Origin: Streptomyces sp. 1222.5
Lineage (GTDB): Bacteria > Actinomycetota > Actinomycetes > Streptomycetales > Streptomycetaceae
Direction: 5' to 3'
Length of the DNA: 64,000 nt
NCBI RefSeq assembly: GCF_900105245.1
Contig: NZ_FNSZ01000001.1
Coordinates: forward strand, 124,001 to 188,000
Shown here piece after piece: positions 33,853-43,041 of the stretch. The notes under the pieces are model-generated. The model did no database searches. It saw only the letters and a list, made by a program, of their open reading frames with translations, and had not been told where the DNA came from. Both the position numbers and the translations under genes were made by a program. How positions within the stretch are numbered: the stretch's first letter is position 1; each line of letters starts with the position of its first letter.

Positions 33853-35091
33853 ATGCCCCGATGGATGCCCGATGCCGGACCGCAGCGCATCCTCGCGGCG
33901 TCGAACCTCGTCTACACCCTCGGCAGCGGTCTCCATCTCACCGCCGGGGTGCTGTACTTCACCGAGGCGGTCCGTCTTCCGGCGGGCGAGGTGGGCCTCG
34001 GTCTGGGCATCGCCGGTCTCCTCGCGCTGGCCCTGGGGGTCGCGGTCGGCCACCTGGCCGACCGCCGCGGTGCACGCGGCATCTATGCGGCGACCCTGGT
34101 GGTGCAGGCGCTGGCCACGGCCGGCTTCGTCCTGGTTGACGGCTTCTGGCCGTTCGTCGTGGCCGTCTGCGCGGCCGCCGCGGCGAAGGCGGCCGGCACG
34201 GCCGCCCGCTCCCCGCTCATCCGGCACCACGGAGGAGACCGGCCGCAGCAGTTCAGGGCCTACCTGCGTGCGGTGACCAACGTCGGTATCTCCCTGGGTG
34301 CCCTGCTGGCGGGCTGGGTGGTTCAGGTGGGCACGCTCACCGCCTACCGGGGGATGGTCGCCGGCAACGCGCTCGCGTTCGCGGCCGCGGCGGTGATCCT
34401 TCTCCGCCTGCCGCCCCTCGCGCCCCTGCCCGCCGCCGGCGGCCCGCGCCGCATCGCCCTGCGAGACCGCCCCTACCTGCTGCTGACCGCCCTGGACGGC
34501 GTCATGGCCGTCCAGTTCAAGGTGCTCACCGTGGCCGTCCCGCTCTGGATCGTCGGCGCCACCACCGCCCCTGCCTGGCTCATCTCGGCCACCATGCTCA
34601 CCGGCACCGTGATGGTCGTCGCCTTCCAGGTCCGGGCCGGCCGCAGCGTCGACTCCCCCGCCGCCGGCGCCCGCGCCTACCGCCGGGCGGGCGTGGCCTT
34701 CCTCATCGCCTGCTCGCTGTTCTCGCTGTCCGCGGGCGTCCCCGCGGGGGCGGCCGCGGCCCTGCTCCTCACCGCGGTGGTGATCCACACGGTCGGTGAA
34801 CTCTGGCACTCGGCGGCCGGTTTCGAGGTCTCCTTCGCCCTCGCCCCGCACCACGCCACCGGCCAGTACCTGGGGGTGTTCGGTCTCGGCGCCGGCCTGG
34901 CCGAGGCCCTCGGCCCCGGACTGCTCATCGCGCTGTGCATCACCTGGGGCCGCCCCGGCTGGTACGTCGCCGGAGCCGTGTTCGCGCTGACGGGCCTGGC
35001 CGCACCGCCCGCGGTGCGCTGGGCACAACGCCACCACCACGCTGCGCACACCCGGCCGACACCCGCGCACCCGGCATCGGCCGCCGCCTGA
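33853..35091 (+). CDS. MFS transporter
   Basis: 412 residues with about 12 hydrophobic helices. The first helix pair (LVYTLGSGLHLTAGVLYFTE, VGLGLGIAGLLALALGVAVG) is followed by the HLADRRGARG cytoplasmic loop, the MFS signature between helices 2 and 3. Two six-helix halves fit the usual length. The protein is likely an exporter of small molecules; its substrate is not predictable. GGAG lies six bases before the ATG. An inverted repeat 47 bases upstream suggests control by a small-molecule-responsive repressor not encoded nearby. Confidence 0.92.
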   Translation: MPRWMPDAGPQRILAASNLVYTLGSGLHLTAGVLYFTEAVRLPAGEVGLGLGIAGLLALALGVAVGHLADRRGARGIYAATLVVQALATAGFVLVDGFWPFVVAVCAAAAAKAAGTAARSPLIRHHGGDRPQQFRAYLRAVTNVGISLGALLAGWVVQVGTLTAYRGMVAGNALAFAAAAVILLRLPPLAPLPAAGGPRRIALRDRPYLLLTALDGVMAVQFKVLTVAVPLWIVGATTAPAWLISATMLTGTVMVVAFQVRAGRSVDSPAAGARAYRRAGVAFLIACSLFSLSAGVPAGAAAALLLTAVVIHTVGELWHSAAGFEVSFALAPHHATGQYLGVFGLGAGLAEALGPGLLIALCITWGRPGWYVAGAVFALTGLAAPPAVRWAQRHHHAAHTRPTPAHPASAAA

Positions 35092-35332
35092 CCCGGAAGC
35101 GGACAAGGGAGCAGCCCGGCACCGGCCCGCGGCCCGCGCGGACACCGCGGCGAGGGGGCCGCCCAGCCCGGGCGGCGCCGCCCCCGCGCCGCCCCGGCCG
35201 CACCGCCCGCCAGAGGGGTGCGCCGCCCACCCGGGGGGTGCGCCGCCTGCCGCACCACTGCGGGATGAAAACGCGGCGGGCAGGGTGTGTCAGCCCGAAG
35301 CAAGCTCCGTTCGCGCAGGTACGGTCCCCCGC

Positions 35333-36466
35333 ATGGTGACGCCCGACCACCCCTGTCCCGGCCACCGCTCCCCCGCCGCCCTGGCGAAGGGAAACCCGCG
35401 ACGCCGGGCATGCCGGAGGGCGGTCACGCTCCTGCTGTACACCGTGCTGTTCGCCGCCCTCGGGGCGGCGACGGCGCCCGCGGCACCGGCAGCCACCACC
35501 CGTGCCGCCCCGGCAGCGGCACCGGCAGCGCCCGCGGCCCCCACAGCCCCAGCGGCGCCGGCGGCGGCGGCGCCGACCTGCCAGGTCGGCGCCTACGTCA
35601 CCGACCTCTACGGACTGGACGTCTCACCGCGGACCATCAACGCCGACTTCTGGCTGTGGAGCGTGTGCCCCAGCGCCGGCCTGGACGCCACCCGGCGCCT
35701 GGAGTTCATCAACGCCACCCAGGTCAGCCAGAGCGACCGGTCCGTGGAGAAGGTCGGCGACCAGTACTGGTCCCAGGTGAAGGTCTCCGGCACCTTCCGC
35801 CAGCAGTTCGACCTCAGCGAGTACCCCTTCGACAAGCAGGACGTCCAGATCCAGGTCGAGGACTCCCAGCTCAACGCCTCCCAGTTCGCCTACGTCGCCG
35901 ACCGGGCGAACTCCGGCTACGACCACGCCATCAGCCTCGACGGATTCGAGATCCGCGACTTCAGCGTGCGGGTGGTCACCCACACCTACCAGACGTCCTT
36001 CGGCGACCCCCGCATCAAGCACGGGCAGCAGAGCCGCTACAGCCAGTTCGTCATCGAACTCCACCTCGACCGCGTCGACCTGGCCGGGTTCATCCGCCAG
36101 GCCTGGCCCGCCTACGTCGCCTTCCTCATCTCCCTGATGTCCTACTTCATCTGGGCACCGGAATTCCTCACCGTGCTCGCGGCCCGCCTCGGCATCCTCG
36201 GCGCCTCCCTGTTCAGCGTCGTGCTCAGCATGCGCTCCACCAGCCTGACCGGAACCCAGTTCGGTGTGACCCTCGTCGACCAGATCCACCTCGCCACCCT
36301 GCTCTACACCCTCGTCGGCGTCGGCTGCACCACCTACATCCTCCTGAGCTGGGCCAACCCCGACAAACGTGCCGCCGTACGGCGCACCAACCGCATCGTG
36401 GTCTGGTCGATGACCGCCGCCTACGTCGTCGCCAACGCCATCTCCATCGGCTTCGCCGTCACCTGA
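35333..36466 (+). CDS. Pentameric ligand-gated ion channel homologue
   Basis: 377 residues. An N-terminal hydrophobic segment and an Ala/Pro-rich linker (to about residue 85) precede a beta-rich extracellular domain. Its marks are VGAYVTDLYGLDVSPRTINA, DFWLW, VSGTFRQQFDLSEYPFDKQD (the Y-P-F-D-x-Q motif at the loop of Cys-loop receptors, cysteines absent here) and QIQVEDSQLNASQFAYVAD. Four membrane helices end it: about residue 259 (AYVAFLISLMSYFIW), LGILGASLFSVVLS, LATLLYTLVGVGCTTYILLS, and VVWSMTAAYVVANAISIGFA. These proteins form five-subunit channels opened by small ligands or protons. The Ala/Pro linker before the receptor domain is unusual. The start has no SD, so the message may be leaderless. 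Confidence 0.92.
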   Translation: MVTPDHPCPGHRSPAALAKGNPRRRACRRAVTLLLYTVLFAALGAATAPAAPAATTRAAPAAAPAAPAAPTAPAAPAAAAPTCQVGAYVTDLYGLDVSPRTINADFWLWSVCPSAGLDATRRLEFINATQVSQSDRSVEKVGDQYWSQVKVSGTFRQQFDLSEYPFDKQDVQIQVEDSQLNASQFAYVADRANSGYDHAISLDGFEIRDFSVRVVTHTYQTSFGDPRIKHGQQSRYSQFVIELHLDRVDLAGFIRQAWPAYVAFLISLMSYFIWAPEFLTVLAARLGILGASLFSVVLSMRSTSLTGTQFGVTLVDQIHLATLLYTLVGVGCTTYILLSWANPDKRAAVRRTNRIVVWSMTAAYVVANAISIGFAVT

Positions 36467-36636
36467 CACCCCACCACCAGCCCCCCGGTGTACGCAGCCC
36501 GGCCGGCGGCGCCGGTCACCCGGCCTGCGGGGCTGCGGGGCTGCGAGGAGGACGACGTGATCGGCCTCGACGTCGAAGCCGAGCACCCCGACGGCCATGG
36601 TGTCGGCGGCGCCGCTTGGTGCGGATACTGGCGGTC

Positions 36637-37386
36637 ATGGCCCTCTACGACGTACTCGGCGCGACCTACACCCGAACCCGCCGGGGCGATCCGCGGATCG
36701 CCGCGCAGATCCACGCCGCGCTCGGCGACGCCCGCGAGGTGATCAACGTCGGTGCGGGCAGCGGCTCCTACGAGAGCGCGCGCACCGTCCTCGCCGTCGA
36801 ACCCAGCCCGGTCATGATCGCCCAGCGGCCGCCCGGCGGTGCGCCCGCCGTGCGGGCCGTCGCCGAGCACCTCCCGCTCGCGGACGGCTGCGCGGATGCC
36901 GTGACCGCCCTGCTCACCGTCCACCACTGGAGCGATGTGGCGGCCGGCATCGCCGAACTGCGGCGCATCGCCCGCCGCCGCATCGTCGTGTTGACCTGGG
37001 ACCAGCAGGTGTTCAAGGAGCGGTTCTGGCTCGTGCGGGACTACCTGCCCCAGGCGGCCGCCCTCGACGACAGCCGCGCCGTGCCCCTCGAGGAGCTGGC
37101 CGGCCTGCTCGGCACAGCACGCACCCAACCGGTTCTCGTCCCCCATGACTGCCAGGACGGATTCGGCGCCGCCTACTGGCGCCGCCCCCACGCCTACCTC
37201 GAGCCCGCCATACGCGCCGGGATCTCCCTGCTCGCCCAGAGCGGCGAGGACGTCCTCGCGCCGGGCCTGGCCCGCCTCGCCGACGACCTCACCACGGGTC
37301 GCTGGCACACCCGCTACGCCGACCTGTTCGCCCACGAAAGCCTCGACGTCGGCTACCGGCTCCTCGTCACCGACACCACCCCCTAG
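36637..37386 (+). CDS. SAM-dependent methyltransferase (class I)
   Basis: 249 residues. The SAM motif INVGAGSGSYESARTVLAVE and the post-motif EPSPVMIAQRPPGGAPAVRA are followed by LPLADGCADAVTALLTVHHW (motif II-like). C-terminal helices close it. The topology is that of the UbiE/SAM-binding class. The substrate is unknown. It lies 170 bases after the ion channel gene in the same direction, without a clear operon link. Confidence 0.9.
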   Translation: MALYDVLGATYTRTRRGDPRIAAQIHAALGDAREVINVGAGSGSYESARTVLAVEPSPVMIAQRPPGGAPAVRAVAEHLPLADGCADAVTALLTVHHWSDVAAGIAELRRIARRRIVVLTWDQQVFKERFWLVRDYLPQAAALDDSRAVPLEELAGLLGTARTQPVLVPHDCQDGFGAAYWRRPHAYLEPAIRAGISLLAQSGEDVLAPGLARLADDLTTGRWHTRYADLFAHESLDVGYRLLVTDTTP

Positions 37387-37505
37387 CCCCTCCCGCCCCC
37401 TCCCTTGCGTGCACCGGCACGGTCAGCCGGCCCACGACACACACGGGGCGGTACTCTCTGCGCCCGGCCCGGTGCGCCGCCGGCGGTCACAGGGGCAGGG
37501 GGGGC

Positions 37506-37976
37506 ATGGGGACAGCGCGGCAGCGGCAGGCCGGAACAGAGGCGGGCACGCAGGCGGAGGCGGCGGGAGAGCGGAGTCTGCTGCCGGTGCTCGGGGTGGT
37601 CGTCGTGCTGGCCGCCGTACTGGAACGCTGTCTGTCGCTGTTCGGCGGACCGAAGACGTACATCCTCTGCGACGGCCTTGCAGAGCTGTCCGGACGGTTG
37701 GAGCAGGAAGCGAGCAGGAACCGGTGGGCCCTGCTGGCCGGCCTCGTGCTGTCCGTGACAGCACTGGCCCTCTCCCGCCTGCGCCGCGGACGCGTCCTTC
37801 CCGTGCTCATGCTGTCTTCGGTGCTGGTCCTGGTCGTCGTGGCCGACGACTGTGCGGCGCGCGCCGACGCCGTCGCCCTGCAGATCTCCGCATCCCAGAC
37901 GTGCGAGGAACCCACCACCGTCTACGACACGTCCCGAGGCTGGTTCCACTTCGATCCCTTCGGCCAGGCGCCGTGA
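37506..37976 (+). CDS. Small hypothetical membrane protein
   Basis: 156 residues with an acidic N-terminal lead (MGTARQRQAGTEAGTQAEAA) and about three membrane helices (LLPVLGVVVVLAAVLERCLS, WALLAGLVLSVTALALSRLR, VLPVLMLSSVLVLVVVADDC). It ends in CEEPTTVYDTSRGWFHFDPF. Family unknown. The ATG at 37506 is preceded by a G-rich run (CAGGGGCAGGGGGGG) that could act as SD. Confidence 0.6.
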   Translation: MGTARQRQAGTEAGTQAEAAGERSLLPVLGVVVVLAAVLERCLSLFGGPKTYILCDGLAELSGRLEQEASRNRWALLAGLVLSVTALALSRLRRGRVLPVLMLSSVLVLVVVADDCAARADAVALQISASQTCEEPTTVYDTSRGWFHFDPFGQAP

Positions 37977-38179
37977 CCCCTTGGGATCTGCCGGGTCCGG
38001 GCGGGGTTCCCGGCGGCGAGGCGGAGAAGGGCCGGCGGCCGGCCCCGGTCGGGCTCGCGCGGCGGCGCGGGTCGCTGCCCGGCCTGGGTGATCGCCGCTG
38101 CTGCACCCTGGCCTACGATCTGCGGACACCAGCAGGCGGGCCGCGGTCGTGTCCGAGAAGAAGTGCGCGGTGGCGGGCG

Positions 38180-38614
38180 TTGCGTTCTTACCGGGCCCTG
38201 TGGGCTCTGGCCGCCGTGGCGTCCGCCCGCGCCGGCTGTGGCCGGCTGGCCCCGCCGCCGGTCCCGGACGGTGAGCCCACCGAGCTGCCGCCCCAGCGGA
38301 TGACGACCGTGTGGAGCGACGGCAAGGGCGGCGTGCTGAAGCTGAAGCCGGACGGAACGTTCACTGCCGACCGTGTCTGCGGCGACTACGACATCGACGC
38401 CTTCGGGCCGAAGAACGAGCCCCGGTCGGGATCGGACACGTGGAAGGCCGACGACTGGAAGGGACAGACCAGCATCACGGTCTCCTACGACCCCGGCGAC
38501 GTCGACTCCGGCTACGAGGCCCTGCGAGAGGGCACGACCTCGAAGCTGTGGACCTACGTCGGTGACCCCGACGACGGCCACTCGCTGTGCGTCCTGGCCG
38601 AGCGGCACGGCTGA
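38180..38614 (+). CDS. Probable lipoprotein, start uncertain
   Basis: The reading frame ends with LRSYRALWALAAVASARAGC, then GRLAPPPVPDGEPTELPPQR and a beta-rich domain (MTTVWSDGKGGVLKLKPDGT, DYDIDAFGPKNEPRSGSDTW, GQTSITVSYDPGDVDSG). The N-terminus has a hydrophobic helix with a cysteine, so export and lipid attachment are plausible. TTG at 38180 opens this frame, but a GTG (38149) in another frame gives VSEKK and then runs on. A frameshift at the N-terminus is therefore possible, and the start is not settled. Family unknown; homologues seem limited to Streptomyces. Confidence 0.55.
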   Translation: MRSYRALWALAAVASARAGCGRLAPPPVPDGEPTELPPQRMTTVWSDGKGGVLKLKPDGTFTADRVCGDYDIDAFGPKNEPRSGSDTWKADDWKGQTSITVSYDPGDVDSGYEALREGTTSKLWTYVGDPDDGHSLCVLAERHG

Positions 38615-38792
38615 ACCCGGCGGCGGCAGACCGCCGAGGCCCACCCTTCTGCCGTCCGGCCGGCCTCACCGGGCAGCCCGCACCGGGCACCGCGGGAGGA
38701 CACCCCCTCCGTGCGGTGCGGGCCGCAAGGCATCGGGACGGGACGAGAAAGAAGGGGGGAAGGCCGCCGCCTCACCGGGGGTGGCGGCCGGT

Positions 38793-39554
38793 TCAGCCGG
38801 CGCAGTCGTCCGCCGCCACCGGCTGGGGCTTCGACAGCGACACCTGGTCCTTGACCGTCTGGTCGTCGGGGTCCTTCACCGGGGACGTCGCCGTGAAGTC
38901 GGTGAGGGCCCAGTAGTGGTGGCCGTGCCCCTGCAGCGGGCCGGTGCCGGTGTGCTCGTAGTCGATCCACAGCACCCCGCTGACCTGCTGCCGCTGGTAG
39001 CGGTGCTGCAGGTGCGCCTTGTGGCCCTTGGGCACGAACGCGCTGAAACTCTGCGTCGTCCCCCGCGACGAGCCCCACGTGTACTGGAAGTCCGTGCGCA
39101 GGGACGCCTTGACGAGCTCGCTGAGCCCGATCTCGACGCTCGCGCCGACCGTCACGCTGTTGGAGGTGGTGTACTCGCTGTGGTCGCTGTAGGTGATGTT
39201 GTTCTGCTCGTTGCCGCCCCGGCAGTTGGCGTAGTCGGCCGTCAGCGGCTCCCAGGGGCCGAACCCCTTCGTCTCCGGCTCGCCGTAGGGGTAGAAGCCG
39301 CACGCCACGCCGGGCGCGTCGGCCTGCCGGTCCACCGCGCAGTCCTCGACTATCTGCCGGGCGGTGATCTGGCTGTCCGTCGGCGTGTCCGGGTAGGAAT
39401 CGGCGGGGCCGCCGAAGACGGTGCCGTCGGCCAGGCAGACGTACCTGGCCCGGCAGGAGGTGGGCGTCTCGGCGAACGCGGTCCCGGCGCCCACGGCACC
39501 GAGACTCACGGTGGCTGCGGTCAGCGCGTACAGGCGGGCTTTGCGACGGGTCAT
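38793..39554 (-). CDS. Secreted protein with aerolysin-like repeat pattern
   Basis: 253 residues. Signal peptide MTRRKARLYALTAATVSLGA to GTAFAE, then several Cys (SCRARYVCL, DCAVDRQADAPGVACGF, NCRGG). A stretch of alternating polar and hydrophobic residues follows: NNITYSDHSEYTTSNSVTVG, ASVEIGLSELVKASLRTDF, QYTWGSSRGTTQSFSAFVPK, then HKAHLQHRYQRQQVSGVLWI. Such Ser/Thr-rich amphipathic strands flanking a central hairpin recall the membrane-insertion region of aerolysin/ETX-MTX2-type beta pore formers. This is a resemblance in pattern, not a proven family match. It is monocistronic. Confidence 0.75.
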   Translation of the reverse strand: MTRRKARLYALTAATVSLGAVGAGTAFAETPTSCRARYVCLADGTVFGGPADSYPDTPTDSQITARQIVEDCAVDRQADAPGVACGFYPYGEPETKGFGPWEPLTADYANCRGGNEQNNITYSDHSEYTTSNSVTVGASVEIGLSELVKASLRTDFQYTWGSSRGTTQSFSAFVPKGHKAHLQHRYQRQQVSGVLWIDYEHTGTGPLQGHGHHYWALTDFTATSPVKDPDDQTVKDQVSLSKPQPVAADDCAG

Positions 39555-39887
39555 CGGCAGGTCTCTTCCTGGTGCGAAGTCCCTGCGTGAGCCGGACCAC
39601 GCCCCCGCACCATCCCACCCGGTTCACGCCCCGCTCGGGGGGCTGCGGGCGGGGTCATGGGCCGTTCTGCTCCCCCAAAGGTCCAGGGCGGGCAGCCGCG
39701 GCCGCGCGCAGCGGGGGTGGGGGGCTTGTGGCCGAAATACCGCTACGGGACAGGCCGGTCCGCCCCTCACGCCGGCATGGCGGCCCGTCGTGGTCGGTGC
39801 CGGGCCGGGCCGGGCCGGGGCGCGGGCCGGAAGGCGACAGCGAAGGCCGGGCCGGCATGCCGCGGGCGCGGGCAGCCGCCCCGGACA

Positions 39888-39911
39888 GGGGGTGGGGGGT
39901 GGGGGGTGGGG
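39888..39911 (+). other. G-quadruplex-forming motif
   Basis: G5-T-G6-T-G6-T-G4, an ideal single-base-loop G4 sequence on the plus strand, in intergenic DNA. It is followed by more G-rich tracts to about 39960. Confidence 0.7.
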
Positions 39912-40044
39912 TGTCGGGCTCAGCGAGGAGGGTGGTGGGGGGTGGACGGCACGGCAACGCCGTGGGGGCGCCGCCGTGTTGGAGTGCGAGCCTAGAAAAA
40001 CCGCCCCGGCAGGCACAAGCGTTCCCCCGACAACGTCCGGAAGG

Positions 40045-40073
40045 ACCGGCCGGCGTTCGGTGAACCGGCCGGT
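40045..40073. terminator. Hairpin in the long intergenic region
   Basis: ACCGGCCG and CGGCCGGT enclose a second stem GTTC-GGT-GAAC, 12 bp in total with a two-base bulge. Direction is unclear; it is not adjacent to a gene end. Confidence 0.35.
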
Positions 40074-40483
40074 AACGCTTACCGTTTGCTGATTTTGGCC
40101 CCCCTCCCGCGCCTCCGGTGCGGCCGGCGTGCCGCGCCCCGGTGGCCGCGCGGGGCGTGAGGGAGCACGGGCGGCATGCCGCGGCAGCCATCAGGTGGCG
40201 GCGTGCGGGGCAGCGGACCGCCGCCTGCCTGGACCGGGCACCGCACCGCACCCGGCACGGGCGGGGCGCGGCCGGGTCCGTGGCCCGGCCACCCGGCGGC
40301 GCCCCGCGCAGCGGGGAGGGTGCCGCCCGTCGGGCCGGGCCCCACCAGGGCCGGCACGCCCCTGTCCGAGGACAGGCGGGGGCGATATCCGGCCATGCGT
40401 GCGCGCTGCCGGCCTGTGATCGACGGCTTGGCGTCGACCGCTTCACCCGCCCCAAGTCCGCTGCCCGGGACTATGGTTGAGCG

Positions 40484-41133
40484 ATGCGCGCGCATCCTGT
40501 CGGCCGGCCGGCCGATCTCGACGTGGTGCGGGAGTCCTATGACCGCGTGGCCGACAACTACGCCCGTATGGTGATGACGACGGGAGTCGGTGACAAGGCG
40601 TCGATCGACGCCTTCGCCGACACCGTGGACGGGCTCGGGCCTGTCCTCGACGTCGGCTGCGGCCCCGGAACGGTGACCGCCTACCTCGCCGGCCGCGGAC
40701 TATCGAGGTGTCCGGGGTGGATCTGTCCGCCCGCATGATCGACCATGCGCGCCGTCTTCATCCGCACTGCCGTTTCCGTGTCGCCTCCGCCACCGACCTC
40801 GACCTCGGTGAAGCGTCTGTCGGGGGCGTGCTCGGGTGGTGGTCGTTATTCAACCTCCCCCGTGACGTGCTTCCTCAGGTTCTCGCCGTGTTCGCGCGCG
40901 CGTTGAAGCCGGGCGGGCACTTCATCACCGCCACCCACGTCGGTGACGAGGACGCGGTGCGGACCGAGGACTACGGGGGCGTGCCCGTTCGCTGGACGAG
41001 CTACCCATGGCGGCCGGAACAACTCATCGCCCTGATCGAGCAGGCGGGCCTGCGCACGGTCGCCGAACTCCGGCTGCCCGCCGAGGAGTACAGCGGGCCG
41101 GGTGTGGTCGTCATGGCCAGGCGCCCCGGCTGA
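40484..41133 (+). pseudogene. SAM-dependent methyltransferase with frameshift and a TTA codon
   Basis: The first 70 codons give MRAHPVGRPADLDVVRESYD and PVLDVGCGPGTVTAYLAGRG (SAM motif I). The frame then fails, and the protein continues in another frame as TIEVSGVDLSARMIDHARRL and HCRFRVASATDLDLGEASVG, then GWWSLFNLPRDVLPQVLAVF and ARALKPGGHFITATHVGDED. A single base is missing near 40695-40705. The sequence contains a TTA leucine codon (40846-40848, in GWWSL), so translation would depend on the rare bldA tRNA. The gene is either broken or mis-sequenced; the intact form would be about 216 residues. Confidence 0.8.
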
Positions 41134-41398
41134 CGCTCCGCCCGCGCAGACGGCACCAGGTCCGGGCCGGGGCCCGCCGCCTCCCCCCGGGGGGCCTGGG
41201 CAGGCAGCCGAGCCTCCTTCGCGACCGCGGAAGGAAAAGCCGCGCGCGCCGCCCGGCGCTGCGGCCGGGAAGGTCCGCCGGGTCGCGGGAGGCGGTACGG
41301 GGAGCGCGGAATTGCGTTTCCCCGGGAGGCGGTACGGGGGTGCGCGGGCACGGAAAAATGTGTTTCGGCTGTTGCCCCGGCGTCTTTACGGTGGCGCG

Positions 41399-41932
41399 GT
41401 GACGACTCAGGTGATCGTGGTCAACGGTGGTTCCAGCTCGGGGAAGTCCGCCGTCGTGCGGTGTCTGCAGGCCGTCCTGCCGGGTCCGTGGCTGGCCTTG
41501 GGGACGGACACGCTCATCGAGGCGATGCCGGCGTCCCTGCGGGCGTCGCAGGGCGGGATCGAGTTCGCCGCGGACGGAAGTGTGAGCGTCGGGGCCACGT
41601 TCCGGGCGCTGGAAGCGGCGTGGATCGAGGGGGTCGCAGCGATGGCCCGGGCCGGTGCCCGCGTCCTCGTCGATGAGGTGTTCCTGGGCGGGTCGGCCTC
41701 GCAGCAGCGCTGGCGCCATGCCCTGGGTGGCCTGGGGGTGCTGTGGGTCGGCGTCAGGTGTGACGCGGCCGTCGCCGCGGGCCGTGAGGTCGCACGGGGT
41801 GATCGGACCATCGGGATGGCCGCGTTGCAGGCCGACGTGGTGCACCGCGGTGTGACCTACGACCTGGAGGTCGACACCACCGGCGCGGAAGCGATGGCGT
41901 GCGCACGGACCATCGCCGCCCAGGTCACATGA
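41399..41932 (+). CDS. Chloramphenicol phosphotransferase-like kinase
   Basis: 177 residues from a GTG. P-loop at 10-17 in [13 protein letters not shown], then [20 protein letters not shown], with [14 protein letters not shown] and [20 protein letters not shown]. This is the CPT family, whose founder phosphorylates the 3-hydroxyl of chloramphenicol in producing Streptomyces; many homologues have unknown substrates. The Asp in TDTL and the DEVF block match the family. No chloramphenicol cluster lies nearby. Its family link is well supported, its substrate is not. Confidence 0.88.
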   Translation: MTTQVIVVNGGSSSGKSAVVRCLQAVLPGPWLALGTDTLIEAMPASLRASQGGIEFAADGSVSVGATFRALEAAWIEGVAAMARAGARVLVDEVFLGGSASQQRWRHALGGLGVLWVGVRCDAAVAAGREVARGDRTIGMAALQADVVHRGVTYDLEVDTTGAEAMACARTIAAQVT

Positions 41933-42332
41933 GCGGACGCCCCCCGGCGTTCTGCCGCCCGGCCGGGGGCACCGGGACACCTCGGGCAGCGGTCGTGCGC
42001 GGGCGTCCGCCCGGCCGATGCCCCCCTCCTCTCGCCGCGGACGCGGGCGCCTGGCCGGCGTGGTGCGGCACGAACGCACACGACGTCGGCATGCCCCCCC
42101 TGGCCGGTCCGGCCGCTGCGCTTGTCCGGCATCCGCTCTCACACCGCGCTTGCTGCGCGCCCCCCACTTCGTGTGCTGCACGATCGATCTCCTCCGGGCG
42201 TCCAGACCGGATCCTGGCCGACTGCCGCGGACCGGCGGGTGGCGACGAAACCGGCGCCACCCGCGTCGTGTTCGTTGCCCCGACTGCCGCGGACCGGCCC
42301 GTTGACGCGGCAGCCACCGGCGCCGGCTGGGG
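41933..42332. other. Intergenic region, 400 bases
   Basis: Between the CPT-like gene and a degraded reading frame. No gene recognised. Composition is less biased than in the surrounding coding DNA. Confidence 0.4.
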
Positions 42333-42800
42333 TCAGCGCATGTCCCACTCGTCCGCCAAAACGCAGTCAGGCACCGTGCACGCCCAGTTGTGGAAGCCGG
42401 CGACGAAGAAGGCCTCGACAGCAGGATGTCCCCGGCCCGCTGGGCCCGTACCGGCAGCCCGAGTTCCTCCGCTACGGCCATCGCCCTCCGCACAGACCGC
42501 AGGCGGCATGCCACGGTCCCGGGCATCTTCCTGGAGCTGTGCGGTCCCTTCGGTGGGAACTTGTCCGACCAGGCCAAGCTCCTCGATGCAGGCCTGCGGA
42601 CCGCACCAGGCGTCCACCGCGACAGCGGCCAGTTCCCCAAAGGTGCGGCAGCAGACCGTGAGGGCCTCCTCGTACGGCGGCGCGGTGGGGAAAGGACATC
42701 CGGCCCGCCGTACCAGAGCACCGTGCGGCCGGTCATGGATGCAAGGAGTGCGGGTGAAGCCCTGCGCCCCCATCGTCGTGGCCACTTCCTCGATGCTCAT
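42333..42800 (-). pseudogene. Possible degraded gene
   Basis: On the minus strand the frame from an ATG at 42800 gives MSIEEVATTMGAQGFTRTPC and LTVCCRTFGELAAVAVDAWC, then GPQACIEELGLVGQVPTEGT. In the middle (about 42420-42500) a different frame gives better protein, CRLRSVRRAMAVAEELGLPV, before the first frame resumes with EAFFVAGFHNWACTVPDCVL. This looks like a gene with two compensating frameshifts, but I do not recognise the family and coding itself is not certain. Confidence 0.3.
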
Positions 42801-43041
42801 GGCGGACCGGAGCGGGCCCACGGTCCTGGACGCCGACACAGTCCCGCCGCGCTGTGCCGGCGTCGTCGATGACGGAGCACATCGGTGCACCCCCCTTACG
42901 GTGTGGTGCTCGACCGCGTCGTGCGGCACGCTGATGCGCGGCGGCTGAACAACCGGGCTCCCACCAGCCTGTGAGACCGGCGGATCGGCAGAAGGAGACG
43001 ACGCCTCGGCATCCGGGTCCGGCGGGCTCCTCAAAGCGGGT

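Larger units (their letters stand above)
39555..40483. other. Intergenic region, 930 bases, with G-quadruplex-type run
   Basis: Between the secreted protein gene and the broken methyltransferase. It contains a G-run motif (39888-39911), GCCGG direct repeats (about 39800-39825) and a hairpin at 40045-40073. The open frames are compositionally biased and have no family match. The right part should carry the methyltransferase promoter; an A/T-rich patch occurs at 40080-40100. Confidence 0.45.
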
